Positions 6,789 through 15,112 of a DNA stretch of 18,686 bases are shown here, in pieces. The stretch comes from Clostridia bacterium (GTDB taxonomy: Bacteria; Bacillota; Sulfobacillia; SLMV01), in the NCBI GenBank assembly GCA_003554565.1, contig PWGR01000255.1, positions 1 to 18,686 of the forward strand, in the 5' to 3' direction. The notes under the pieces were generated by a model. It did not search any database and was not told where the DNA came from. It worked only from the letters and a program-made list of their open reading frames with translations. Both the position numbers and the translations under genes were made by a program. The first letter of the stretch is position 1; each line of letters starts with the position of its first letter.

Positions 6789-9700
6789 TCAATTCGGCTC
6801 CTGGGAATCCCCGGGCGGATTCAGCAGCTGCAGGATCGCCCTCGCGTCCGCACACGACAACGACGCCAGATACTCGAAGCTCAGCAGGGGGCCCGCAAAC
6901 CCCGCATGACAGTACAGCACTCCCCGGTGCGGAACATGCTGGACCCTGACCTGGTGGCCTGCTACGGAGTACCTCTGCACATTAATCGGATCGCGCGACC
7001 CGCGCTCAATCAGTTCATCCTGCCGCTCCTCGAGCGCAATATCAAGCACCTGCTGCATCACTGACTCCCAGTTGACGAGATCAGCATCATCAGTACCAAA
7101 TGATGCCCCGGCGACCTCCTGAATCTCACGCGCCTCCACGATGGCCCCGGCCGTATTGAAGTACAGATCCAGCAACTGTTCATTGATTTTTCTGATGTTC
7201 AGCTCCACTTCGCCTTCCTCTTCATCCAGCTCAGCAAGACCGAAGGCTATCTGCGTTGGCACCCTGGCGGCAAATTCAAGGTGGAGGATGCGCGGGTGGC
7301 GGGGTACGGTCGGGCCCGTGCTCGACTGGGCGCTGGTCAGCCACTTGAGGCGCAGGCGCAGATCGTCAAAATGTGTGACGGCCGCGTAACCGCCCGCCGC
7401 GGAGGAGGCAGGCGTCAGGCGTACCCGGGGCGGTGAGTTGACCTGGATTTCCGCCTCGAGGATGACGTTGCGCGGCTTCCATACGGATACGCCTCCCGAC
7501 CCCTGTCCGGCGTCGGAGTATATCAGGCGAAAAATCTGATTGCCGATGCTGTTCCTCTGCTCACTGTCCAGCTTTCGACCGAAGGCTCCCTCCGTCCATA
7601 GCCACAGGGCATAGTGATTCAAAAATCCCTGCGAGAGGGCAAAGGAAAGATAGTGGCGCACATCGCCAGCTGCGGCGTCCAGATCCGCGCTGAACCTGTC
7701 GCCATCACTGCGGATGAAGTCACGCATCGCGGTGTCGACATCGCCGACTTCGGTGTCAGCATCTGCGGGCACCATCCTGGACTCCAGATAGAGATCCTTC
7801 CCCTCCCTGGCGCAGCTTCCGCTGTCGCCGATCGTCGCTCCGAAGCGGCACACATCGCCAGGGAAAGAAACCGGCACATCGTCCAGCAGATCGCTGAGCT
7901 CACTCCCCAGGGCGTCCTCCAGTTCGTCGAAGACCTTATCGCTGGTCTGCAAGACATAGTTCACTATCTTGTCGAATACCTGATGTACACCGCTGGGAAT
8001 GGAGCTCACGTGGTATACGCCGAAGTCGCAAGCGGACAGGCCGAACCATCCGAGCCTCAGCCCTACCTGCCCGTCTTCCTGCACCTGCGGGTGTACCCGC
8101 GCCTCAATCTGCAGACCTGAACCATGCACCTCTACCTCGCCGAAATCGTGGGCCAGAATCACGGCCACCGCAGCCACGGTGCTGGTAACGGCGCAGCTGA
8201 ACGGGAGCACCAGGCATGAGGCCGCAGCTCCCACCGCGCTGAACCAGAACCTGCGCGTCGCCTTGCGATCCAGGAGGGCGGAGAACCGGGCCCCGGGAAT
8301 GTGCCCGCCCCGCCTCAGTCCGTGCGACTTTCGCGCAGCACGCATTTCCAGGACCTGTGCCTGCTGCTGTAGCACCCTCGCGTACAGGCTCTGCCCGCGT
8401 TCCCGTAACTCCTCGGCCCGCTCCCTCCGTTCGGCAGCCTGCGCCAGGAGATCGGAGACTATCTCGTCGTCCTCGATGAACTGCATGGATTCGACGATGT
8501 TCACGGCATCCTGACCCGCCGTGGCCGGGTTAATATCGAGGTTGAAGGATATATCGCGCAGCCGCACCTGCAGCAGGTTCCCGGCGATGGTCTCCCACTC
8601 GGTCTCCTCGGGAACATCGGCCCGAAGGACCCCCACACGCCGCCAGAGCACCGCCTGCGTCAGCTCGTCGCGGTGATCGGGCTCCAGCGCTTCGAACCGG
8701 GCCTCCGGATGCAGTCCCGGGTCTGCCAGCAGCTGCAGTATCGCCTGCCTTGTGGAGGCTCCTATACCCAGTGCAGCCAGCTCGTTGTACAGCATAATAG
8801 CCGCACCGGAAGGAATGCTCATTATGTCCCGCGCGATTTCTTGCGCGACATCGTCCAACAGGCCCAGCCCCTCATGCTCGTCGTGCAGCAGGCAGAATAT
8901 GCCGTCGCGGCCCGGATTATAATGCGCATGAATCCTCAGCTGCTCCAACCAGTCGATGACCAGCTCCCCATCCCCTGCCGTGAAACCCCGCATCCGTTCT
9001 GAGATGATGCCGGTGACCTGCCGGATGTCATCGACCAGCGGCTGCCTGACGTTGACGGCCACCTTGTTCGGACCATCCGGTGAGACGATATCTACGGGAG
9101 TGGGCTCAAGCACGTCGGGGATGTGCCAGTCGGAGGAGGGAATGGACGGTTGCTCGTCCTCTTCTCCCCCGTCGTCGGGTTGCGGGGAGTCACCGGAACC
9201 GTGCGAGCCGGTCGGGGGATAGCCCGAAAGGTCATCCAAGTCTACCGGCGGCATCACTGGCCGCATGGCCGGATGGGCAGTGGTGTCCGACAAGGGCACG
9301 AGCCTCTTCTCGGCCGGTCGCTTCAACTCATCCCTCCAGCGGATGCCGAGATCTTTCGATTCCTTTGGGAGCATGAACTCAGCAGGATTCACGTCGCCGA
9401 CTTTCAATTCATTGATGGTGGTGCTGGTGAGATACTCATCATCTCCCTGCACACAGATTCTGGCGGAAAGAGGCATGCCCAGTTTTGCTATTTCGCCCGC
9501 GGGATATCCGGACGGACTGCCCTCACCGCAGGCACATGCGCCTCCGCCCATCATGAGATCCACCGTCTGCCCGGCAAAGGGCATCAGATCCGAGTCAGCA
9601 CAGACCAAAAGCCTCTGAACAAAGCTCTTCCCCCTGGGTTCCTGAATGTGCACAATCACTTCGGTCACCTGGCGTCCCTCATAAGCGGACCTCTTACCTG

Positions 9701-10034
9701 TCCGGTCGATCTTGCAGACGAGGGGTTGGCGATAGGCCATGCGGACGCGATGATCGTCGGGAATGCGGAAGAATCCCTTCGTCTCCGGGTCCACGTATGT
9801 CAGATTACCCGAGTCGCGAGAACCCATGATACTGCACGGACGACCCAGAATGCCAGGCTCTGCAATCTCTACTTTCATCTGATCGCTGGTAAGCGTGACC
9901 TCCAGGCGCTGCTTACGTGCATCCTGGGTATCATCCACGCCGACATCGACAACTGACATCAGAACTGAACGTCGGTGCTGATTGACCTGCACCTCCGCCG
10001 TAAACCGAAGACCTGTAGAGCCAGTATTGTCCAA
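6789..10034 (-). CDS. Large multidomain protein: LolA-like N-terminus, TULIP-like C-terminus
   Basis: The product is about 1,081 residues and I do not recognise it as a named family. Residues about 9-235 look like a LolA/DUF4412-type lipid-carrier half-barrel: TSDQMKVEI, then a YVDPETKGFFRI strand pair, then VNPAEFMLPK near the end. Residues 250-315 are an acidic, Pro/Gly-rich linker. Residues 330-570 are helical, and a charged coiled coil (AAERRERAEELRERGQ) sits near 533-548. One hydrophobic segment (WFSAVGAAASCLVLPFSCAV, about 598-617, running on to 628) could span a membrane. Residues about 634-1050 alternate long amphipathic strands and helices. The order SPPRVRLTPAS, then LHLEFAARVPTQIAFGL, then VQHVPHRGVLYCHAGF recalls the BPI/TULIP C-terminal half. 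TTG 10034 is chosen because AAGGAG lies 8 nt upstream. GTG 10112 would add 26 residues resembling a weak signal peptide but lacks a ribosome site. Confidence 0.8.
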   Translation of the reverse strand: MDNTGSTGLRFTAEVQVNQHRRSVLMSVVDVGVDDTQDARKQRLEVTLTSDQMKVEIAEPGILGRPCSIMGSRDSGNLTYVDPETKGFFRIPDDHRVRMAYRQPLVCKIDRTGKRSAYEGRQVTEVIVHIQEPRGKSFVQRLLVCADSDLMPFAGQTVDLMMGGGACACGEGSPSGYPAGEIAKLGMPLSARICVQGDDEYLTSTTINELKVGDVNPAEFMLPKESKDLGIRWRDELKRPAEKRLVPLSDTTAHPAMRPVMPPVDLDDLSGYPPTGSHGSGDSPQPDDGGEEDEQPSIPSSDWHIPDVLEPTPVDIVSPDGPNKVAVNVRQPLVDDIRQVTGIISERMRGFTAGDGELVIDWLEQLRIHAHYNPGRDGIFCLLHDEHEGLGLLDDVAQEIARDIMSIPSGAAIMLYNELAALGIGASTRQAILQLLADPGLHPEARFEALEPDHRDELTQAVLWRRVGVLRADVPEETEWETIAGNLLQVRLRDISFNLDINPATAGQDAVNIVESMQFIEDDEIVSDLLAQAAERRERAEELRERGQSLYARVLQQQAQVLEMRAARKSHGLRRGGHIPGARFSALLDRKATRRFWFSAVGAAASCLVLPFSCAVTSTVAAVAVILAHDFGEVEVHGSGLQIEARVHPQVQEDGQVGLRLGWFGLSACDFGVYHVSSIPSGVHQVFDKIVNYVLQTSDKVFDELEDALGSELSDLLDDVPVSFPGDVCRFGATIGDSGSCAREGKDLYLESRMVPADADTEVGDVDTAMRDFIRSDGDRFSADLDAAAGDVRHYLSFALSQGFLNHYALWLWTEGAFGRKLDSEQRNSIGNQIFRLIYSDAGQGSGGVSVWKPRNVILEAEIQVNSPPRVRLTPASSAAGGYAAVTHFDDLRLRLKWLTSAQSSTGPTVPRHPRILHLEFAARVPTQIAFGLAELDEEEGEVELNIRKINEQLLDLYFNTAGAIVEAREIQEVAGASFGTDDADLVNWESVMQQVLDIALEERQDELIERGSRDPINVQRYSVAGHQVRVQHVPHRGVLYCHAGFAGPLLSFEYLASLSCADARAILQLLNPPGDSQEPN

Positions 10035-10794
10035 CGGGATCACTCCTTCGTGCATGAAATAGTGAGCGGCTGACCCGGTTGACAGGAAAAAGAGAGTGGC
10101 CCTGAGAAGCACCTCGCTCGCTGACTGGTTTTTCCCGTGGATGGCACTCTCACCAGGTAAGCACTGTACAGATGCCCCGGATACTCACGTGCAGATGGCC
10201 GGCGGACTCCCGGCTTCCTCCGACGCGAGCACCCTCATCTGTTTCTATATTTCGACAATTCAGTGTTCTGTTCCTGCGAATTTCCAGACTCATCCGTCCC
10301 TCGATGCTTAATTCCGGGCACCGAAAATCAGATGCATGAACAGGGTGCTGGTCTCCGGAAGGCCCCACCCAGGTCATCTGTGGACGGGGCAAAGGTGCAT
10401 CTGGGCTGCAGGGCAGCTGCTCAGGTGGTGCATCGTCGATCTCGGAGTGCACCGGGCTGCCCGGCGTCAGTCAGCCGGAGGTTTTGCGATACCTGCGTGT
10501 GCACCGAGATGTGCATCCTATGCCAATCTGGGCAGTCTCTTCGACCGGAGCCGACCCGATCAGCCAGTTCACCTCCGCGAGGTTGTACGGGGGCATTATC
10601 CGAAATGCGCCCGTAAGCTTCCTGGAACCATTCGGATCCCTCGTGAGAAAATGAGATGTAGGAGCGTGTAGAGCAAGAATGCATCCGCGGTCCGACGAGG
10701 TACAAATCAGACGCCTGCAGAACGCCGAGTCCCACTCGCAGGGACAGCTGCTGATCCGTCGGGTCAATACCGGTAACTTGGGGAGGATTCTGGA
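10035..10794. other. Divergent intergenic region, no supported gene
   Basis: About 760 bp lie between the large minus-strand gene and the lipoprotein gene. It contains several overlapping short open frames on both strands, none with a ribosome site or family signature. The first 78 bp may be coding if the large gene starts at GTG 10112. Promoters for both genes must lie here or nearby, but I could not pick convincing boxes. No clear hairpin terminator was seen. Confidence 0.5.
10043..10048 (-). promoter_or_regulatory. Ribosome-binding site choosing TTG 10034 for the large gene
   Basis: The minus strand reads AAGGAG, 8 nt before TTG 10034. The longer alternative, GTG 10112, has no such site. 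The choice matters because only the longer form carries a possible export signal. Confidence 0.55.
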
Positions 10795-12066
10795 ATGTCC
10801 GGAATTCACAGAAACTCAATCGTTACTGTTTTTGTCATCCTCGTTTTGATGACTGGACTCACGGGGTGCGGTGATAGTCCCGAGCCTGACACTGAACCCG
10901 CACCTGCCGAGGAGACGACCGAACTTGAGGAAGAGCTCGAAGAAGAGGAGGAACCCGAAGAGGACCCCAAAGATGACCCGGAGGACGACCCGGTAGATCC
11001 CGCAGACGACCCGGAAGATACTGAGGATGAAAGGAATCACGATGACATAACAGAAATCGAGGCCCACTTCATCGACGTTGGCCAGGGTGACGCTATTCTG
11101 GTTGAGGCCGGAAACGTCAATATACTCATAGATGCTGGTGTTCGTGCTGCAGGAGAAGTGGTCGTCGAGTACCTGGTGAATCGCGGCATCCGGGAGCTGG
11201 ACATAGTGATTGCGACTCACCCCCACGCCGATCACATAGGCGGCCTCATTGATGTTCTGGCCGAATTCAAGGTGCACCGCATTATCGACTCGGGAAAACC
11301 GCACACGACGATCACCTACGATGATTACCTGACCCAGGTGGAAAAGCAGGTCAATGCCGGGCACTGCACATATGAAACTCCAGAAGATCAGGTCATCCCC
11401 CTCGGGGGCAACGCCGAGCTGAGCGTCCTGGGCCCGGATCGCGACCTGGGGTCGCTGAATGACAACTCAGTGGTATGCCGCCTGGATTTCCAGGATGTTG
11501 CCTTTTTGTTCACAGGTGACGCTGAGACTGCAGCAGAAGAGAGACTCCTCAAACGGGACGTCAATCTGGCCGCTGACATACTGAAGGCCGGACATCACGG
11601 AAGCAGAACCTCCACCACACAATCTTTTCTGGACGCGGTCTCACCGACCTATGCCGTGATACAGGCGGGAGAGGACAACCGATACGGTCATCCCCACGAT
11701 GCGGTGTTGCGGCGATTGAATGATGCCGGCGTCGAGATATTCCGAAATGACAAACAGGGGACCGTGGTCTTCACCACAGACGGAGAATCCATCTCTGTCG
11801 ATGGCGACCCGTGGGAATACACAGCGGAAGAGCAGGTCGATCCAGACCCTGAAGATGAAACCGAGGAGGCTGCTGTCGGGAGCGTGAATATCAACTCCGC
11901 GAGTCTTGAAGAACTGCAGGGGATAGTCCATATAGGCGAGGCGAGAGCACAGGAAATCAAGGAGGAGCGACCGTTCGATTCACTGGATGACCTTACGCGC
12001 GTTACAGGCATCGGGCCGAGCCGGCTAAAAGACATCCGGGATGAGGGCATAGCATACGTCGATTGA
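10795..12066 (+). CDS. ComEC-like MBL lipoprotein with a ComEA-type HhH tail
   Basis: This 423-residue lipoprotein has a hydrophobic signal (residues 9-22) ending in the lipobox LTGC, with lipidated Cys25. A very acidic Glu/Asp/Pro linker follows (about 28-80). Residues 85-335 form a metallo-beta-lactamase domain of the ComEC/Rec2 type: HFIDVGQGDA, the metal motif THPHADHIGG, FTGDAE, and KAGHHGSRTS. Such domains are extracellular hydrolases, thought in ComEC to act on DNA. Residues about 361-423 are a helix-hairpin-helix pair (VNINSASLEELQGI, TGIGPSRLKDI) like that of the DNA receptor ComEA. The fusion suggests a surface-anchored, DNA-binding nuclease. GGGGAGGA at 10780-10787 sets the ATG. 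DUF3006 follows 18 nt later. No ComEC membrane channel is encoded here. Confidence 0.92.
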   Translation: MSGIHRNSIVTVFVILVLMTGLTGCGDSPEPDTEPAPAEETTELEEELEEEEEPEEDPKDDPEDDPVDPADDPEDTEDERNHDDITEIEAHFIDVGQGDAILVEAGNVNILIDAGVRAAGEVVVEYLVNRGIRELDIVIATHPHADHIGGLIDVLAEFKVHRIIDSGKPHTTITYDDYLTQVEKQVNAGHCTYETPEDQVIPLGGNAELSVLGPDRDLGSLNDNSVVCRLDFQDVAFLFTGDAETAAEERLLKRDVNLAADILKAGHHGSRTSTTQSFLDAVSPTYAVIQAGEDNRYGHPHDAVLRRLNDAGVEIFRNDKQGTVVFTTDGESISVDGDPWEYTAEEQVDPDPEDETEEAAVGSVNINSASLEELQGIVHIGEARAQEIKEERPFDSLDDLTRVTGIGPSRLKDIRDEGIAYVD

Positions 12067-12084
12067 AAGGTGGTGTGCGGGATC

Positions 12085-12300
12085 ATGCGGGCAGTTGTCG
12101 ATCGCATGGAAGGTGATACTGCAGTGCTTCTTCTGGGTGAGGAGGAAATCCAGCTGGACCTTCCCCTCAAGTACCTGCCTGATGGGGTCGAAGAGAGCAC
12201 CATACTCTACCTGAGATTTGAGATTGACCATGAAGAGACGAGCAGGACTCTCGAGACCATGCAGAAGAGGATCGATCGTTTGAAAAGGAAGTCGAGGTAG
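12085..12300 (+). CDS. DUF3006 family protein
   Basis: This is a 71-residue protein of the DUF3006 type: MRAVVDRMEGDTAVLLLGEE, then a short strand IQLDLPLKYLP and a charged C-terminal helix rich in Lys/Arg. It reads like a small OB- or SH3-like barrel with a basic tail. DUF3006 genes often sit beside ComEC-like MBL genes, as here, where it starts 18 nt after the lipoprotein stop. The start is taken as ATG 12085, with AAGGTGG at 12067-12073 upstream; a GTG at 12070 would overlap that site. It has no signal peptide, so it is probably cytosolic even though its partner is exported. Function is unknown; a role as an accessory in the same operon is inferred. Confidence 0.82.
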   Translation: MRAVVDRMEGDTAVLLLGEEEIQLDLPLKYLPDGVEESTILYLRFEIDHEETSRTLETMQKRIDRLKRKSR

Positions 12301-12324
12301 AAGGAAGGTCAACAGACAGTCAAT

Positions 12325-12358
12325 GAGCTGGGCATCCGCGCAAACCGGGGCCCAGCTC
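12325..12358. repeat. 9-bp inverted repeat between convergent genes
   Basis: GAGCTGGGC (12325-12333) and GCCCAGCTC (12350-12358) are perfect reverse complements with a 16-nt loop. They lie between the DUF3006 stop and the stop of the minus-strand gene. A bidirectional terminator is the natural guess, but neither side has a T-tract, so that role is uncertain. Confidence 0.45.
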
Positions 12359-12361
12359 CGG

Positions 12362-12637
12362 TCACTGAGTCTCCATCAAGCTCTCGAGCAATCCCACCCC
12401 GGCAGCAGCAACTTCGCTATCAAGAGGACCTATGTGCATTGGATTGCCCACTCTGCGGCGAAGGATCAATATCTCTCCTTCTTCCTGGGGGCGTCTGTCT
12501 ATGAATACGATATCTTTGATATTCATCTCTGTGGTGGACGTGCCGAGGCGCTTGTGCTCCACCAATCGTACGGTCTCTTCTTCTATAAGTGCGAAGTCCT
12601 CTGAGCCTAATCCGCGCATCTTGTATGGAGTCTGCAT
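12362..12637 (-). CDS. Small hypothetical protein, PH-like strand pattern
   Basis: This is a 91-residue protein with no signal peptide or membrane segment. The ATG at 12637 is set by AGGAGGG (complement of 12645-12651) at 7-nt spacing; an upstream ATG at 12661 lacks such a site. The order of strands, EDFALIEEETVRLVEHK, then MNIKDIVFIDRR, then GEILILRRRVG, resembles bacterial PH-like domains, in which an 'I.DI..I' strand precedes a hairpin. A short C-terminal helix (AAAGVGLLESLMET) follows. No catalytic residues are apparent. It converges on the DUF3006 gene and is probably transcribed alone. A TATAAT at 12717-12722 on its strand could be the -10, but the -35 is poor. The family call is structural inference. 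Confidence 0.6.
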   Translation of the reverse strand: MQTPYKMRGLGSEDFALIEEETVRLVEHKRLGTSTTEMNIKDIVFIDRRPQEEGEILILRRRVGNPMHIGPLDSEVAAAGVGLLESLMETQ

Positions 12638-13317
12638 GGTCCTGCCCTCCTGATCGGTCATCTCTAGCTCCTCTCCCTGATCTTCGCTGCCTCAGATCAG
12701 CAATTTATACGCTGCCATTATATCCATTATTCGACCTGACGTTGGAAATCTCCTCTTTATCGCTGCCATCTGAAGCAGCATCGCCCAGTCTAATCCAGCA
12801 GCGAGCAGGCTACGGTCAGTAATACGTGAAGATGTACCACGAGACACATGGCGAAGAGAAGTGGATTTGGAGAGCGCTGACGAGATGAACAGCTGGCGGG
12901 GAGCACACGACCCGACCCCCCGTTCCGAAAGTATGGTATTGGGGGTTGATCGGTCATGTTCAGCCTCAACCTGCTCCCCTGCTCAGAATCCTCTGGGCCA
13001 CCAGGTCATCAGTAACCAATTCCTTCTCGGCGGGGGTCAACGTAGATGCTGCTGCCCATCTCCTGTTGCTTCCATTGCCAGTACACACTGAGCACGGCTC
13101 CCCGGACGGTCTCCATTTTGCACCCGGATCTCAACGGCGTCGACAGGAGCCTCACCCGGCTTGACTGCTCTCCCCGTCGTAAAGACTACGGAAATGGATT
13201 TGATCACGTGCATGGGGAGCCGGGTGATATTGAGGATCAGTTAATGATCCGAACCTCATTCATTCCAGGGACGTGATAGGGTTATCCTGGGTGAGTAGCC
13301 CGGACGGTTCACCTGCC
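12638..13317. other. Intergenic region with one Cys-containing remnant
   Basis: About 680 bp contain no well-supported gene. On the minus strand a frame between 13130 and 12966 (stop 12966-12968) has no clear start. It reads EPCSVCTGNGSNRRW, then LTPAEKELVTDDLVAQRIL; the CxxCxGxG-like stretch suggests the end of a small zinc protein, possibly decayed. Weak pairing of C- and G-runs near 12917-12948 was not convincing as a terminator. The probable -10 of the small PH-like gene is at 12717-12722. Confidence 0.4.
12645..12651 (-). promoter_or_regulatory. Ribosome-binding site fixing ATG 12637
   Basis: The minus strand reads AGGAGGG, 7 nt before ATG 12637. This excludes the eight extra residues of the longer frame that starts at 12661. 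Confidence 0.7.
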
Positions 13318-14475
13318 TTAGCTCTGCTCCTCCACAAATTTGAGCCACTGCTGTACATCGGTCGGCTCGGGATCACCGGGCCAAAGACCGCGCATGATCC
13401 GCATGCGGTCGAAGCACACTTCACGCAGTATCTGGTGCAGCTCGGCGGCGGAGCGAAGCTTTTCGGGCTGCCCGCGTACCAGCTGTTCCACCACGTCGGA
13501 GACCAGTCCATCAACGGGTAACCCAGATGGGAACATCTCCTTCACGTTATTTTTCATCCGCTCGATGTGATCATCGATATCCCTCTGGAATGCAGAAGCT
13601 CCCTGCAGGAGAGCCTCCATTTCCTCCTGTTCGGCGTCCTTCTCGTAAAAGGGGATTTGAGCTGCACGGGGATGCTCGAGGAGGTAGTAAGACGGGAAGA
13701 AATACAAAAACCGGGAATCCCGCGGCAAAACATACATGGGGAGATGAGGCGCAACACCGCGCGAAAAGTCGTGCAGGCCGGCGAGCTTGCGCATAAGGTC
13801 ATCGGGGGTCTCCTCCCGCACGTACTTGAGTATGTTGTAGCAGGTCTCGACCAGCTGCGCATCCGCGGCGCGGATCTGTTCCTCGTCGCGCTCCCCCTCC
13901 TTCTCTACTGTCATCCGGTAATGGGGGGGAGCGAGATCCACGATCTCAATGACCAGCTCGTCTCCCAATGTGAAGTCGTTGTCCTCGAAGAAGACGTCAA
14001 TTCCCAGAAGGAGCCGGTAAAATACGTACCGGAGGTCGGGAAAAAACTCCTCCTTGAGGTGAGGTGGACGGGGGCCTCCAGGATTGGACGTTCTCACGGG
14101 AATCTCATTCCCCTCCTCATCAGTCACGATGAGGTCCATCTCAGTGAACTTCTTCTTGCTGTCATCGAAGGACGAAAACACCAAAGACAGATCGTGTGAT
14201 ACGTTGAGAACGCCGTGATTCACCTCTGAGACGGATGGCCGGTAGCGGATTCTCGCGCCGATAAGCCGCCGCAGCAGCAGATCGTATCTGCCGCGGCCAA
14301 CTCGAACGGCCAGGTCATTGTCTGTGCCCAGGGCACTCCTGATCTTCCCGTGTGCCCTCTTGCGCGAAAGGTCCGGTAACAGTTTCTCTGCCATCTCATC
14401 GACAGTCATTGCCCGGCCCGAATCGTTCAGAAGATCCATCACCTGCTGTCGAAAGCTGGGTTTCCTTTCCGACAT
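13318..14475 (-). CDS. HARE-HTH domain protein, otherwise unrecognised
   Basis: This is a 385-residue soluble protein. Residues about 7-70 match a HARE-type winged helix (FRQQVMDLLNDSGRAMTVDE, GKIRSALGTDNDLAVRVGRG, YDLLLRR), a module often found with restriction and chromatin-type proteins and believed to contact DNA. Residues 85-195 look beta-rich, with a proline-rich loop NPGGPRPPHL. Residues 200-385 are mostly helical and include an aromatic stretch FLYFFPSYYLLEHPR (256-270). No nuclease or methylase motif is visible. ATG 14475 is chosen because an AGAGGA site lies 7 nt upstream; the same frame opens 81 codons earlier, but that part has no ribosome site and non-protein-like composition. 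It is divergent from the HEAT-like gene. The role is unknown. Confidence 0.75.
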   Translation of the reverse strand: MSERKPSFRQQVMDLLNDSGRAMTVDEMAEKLLPDLSRKRAHGKIRSALGTDNDLAVRVGRGRYDLLLRRLIGARIRYRPSVSEVNHGVLNVSHDLSLVFSSFDDSKKKFTEMDLIVTDEEGNEIPVRTSNPGGPRPPHLKEEFFPDLRYVFYRLLLGIDVFFEDNDFTLGDELVIEIVDLAPPHYRMTVEKEGERDEEQIRAADAQLVETCYNILKYVREETPDDLMRKLAGLHDFSRGVAPHLPMYVLPRDSRFLYFFPSYYLLEHPRAAQIPFYEKDAEQEEMEALLQGASAFQRDIDDHIERMKNNVKEMFPSGLPVDGLVSDVVEQLVRGQPEKLRSAAELHQILREVCFDRMRIMRGLWPGDPEPTDVQQWLKFVEEQS

Positions 14476-15112
14476 GGGCTCATCCTCTCCGTTTCTCCAT
14501 CTTCCCATTTTGCCCAAACGGCTGCACGCTCCATGACCATGATATCCCTCCGGGACCGTTAGATGCCAGCCGTCGAAACTAACCCGGCATTCACCCATTC
14601 TGTCGCGGACTGAAAACAGATTTGAAGGCCAAGAAGGGCACCTCGTGAGCAGAATACCACTGCCCTGGCATATGGCATGACGCCCACAATTCTCTAGCCA
14701 ATGTCTCCCATCAGGCACACTATGACATCTGCCGGCCTCCGGCCCCCCGCACCCCCGGCGAGGGCAGTCTCGCGCACTGTTTCATTCACCTTCTTCCCCG
14801 CGGGTTTCTGCAAGGCATCATGTAGGTCAGAATGCTCCCCCGCCAGCGCAAACCGCAGGCCCGCCTCGCGCCACGGGAGCTCTCACTGAGAACCACTTTG
14901 CACCTGCAATATGAGATGCGCGCAAAAGCAGGGGGCACGATCTGCCATCCAGAAATATTTACTTGACACACCTTCGTTGATCGTGCCGCCGTATGGTTGT
15001 CCGCTTCAGTGGCAACATCTGACCCTCAATGTTGGTGTGTCGTTGTAACTGCATGCTCCACTCATGGTTGGTAAACGTACTGAATGATATCACGGAAAGG
15101 ATTGGATAATAG
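14476..15112. other. Divergent intergenic region, no supported gene
   Basis: About 640 bp lie between the HARE-HTH gene and the HEAT-like gene. One minus-strand frame (about 14875-14697) reads like protein (FALAGEHSDLHDAL, then ADVIVCLMGDIG) but opens right after a TGA with no start codon or ribosome site. It may be a gene fossil. A TTGACA at 14963-14968 has no usable -10. No tRNA or structured RNA was recognised. Confidence 0.4.

Noticed and set aside
9123..9956. 277-codon plus-strand frame opposite the large gene
   Set aside because: It is antisense to the 5' part of the 1,081-residue gene, has no ribosome site, and its composition is what a GC-rich reverse frame gives.
14476..14718. 81-codon upstream extension of the HARE-HTH gene
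   Set aside because: No ribosome site precedes the upstream start, the segment has low-complexity, non-conserved character, and a good site serves ATG 14475.
14963..14968. TTGACA as a promoter for the HEAT-like gene
   Set aside because: The sequence 16-19 bp downstream is GC-rich with no -10 box; the nearest TATGGT is 23 bp away.
14965..15041. GACACACC ... GGTGTGTC inverted repeat
   Set aside because: Eight-base arms 61 bp apart are expected by chance in a region this long.
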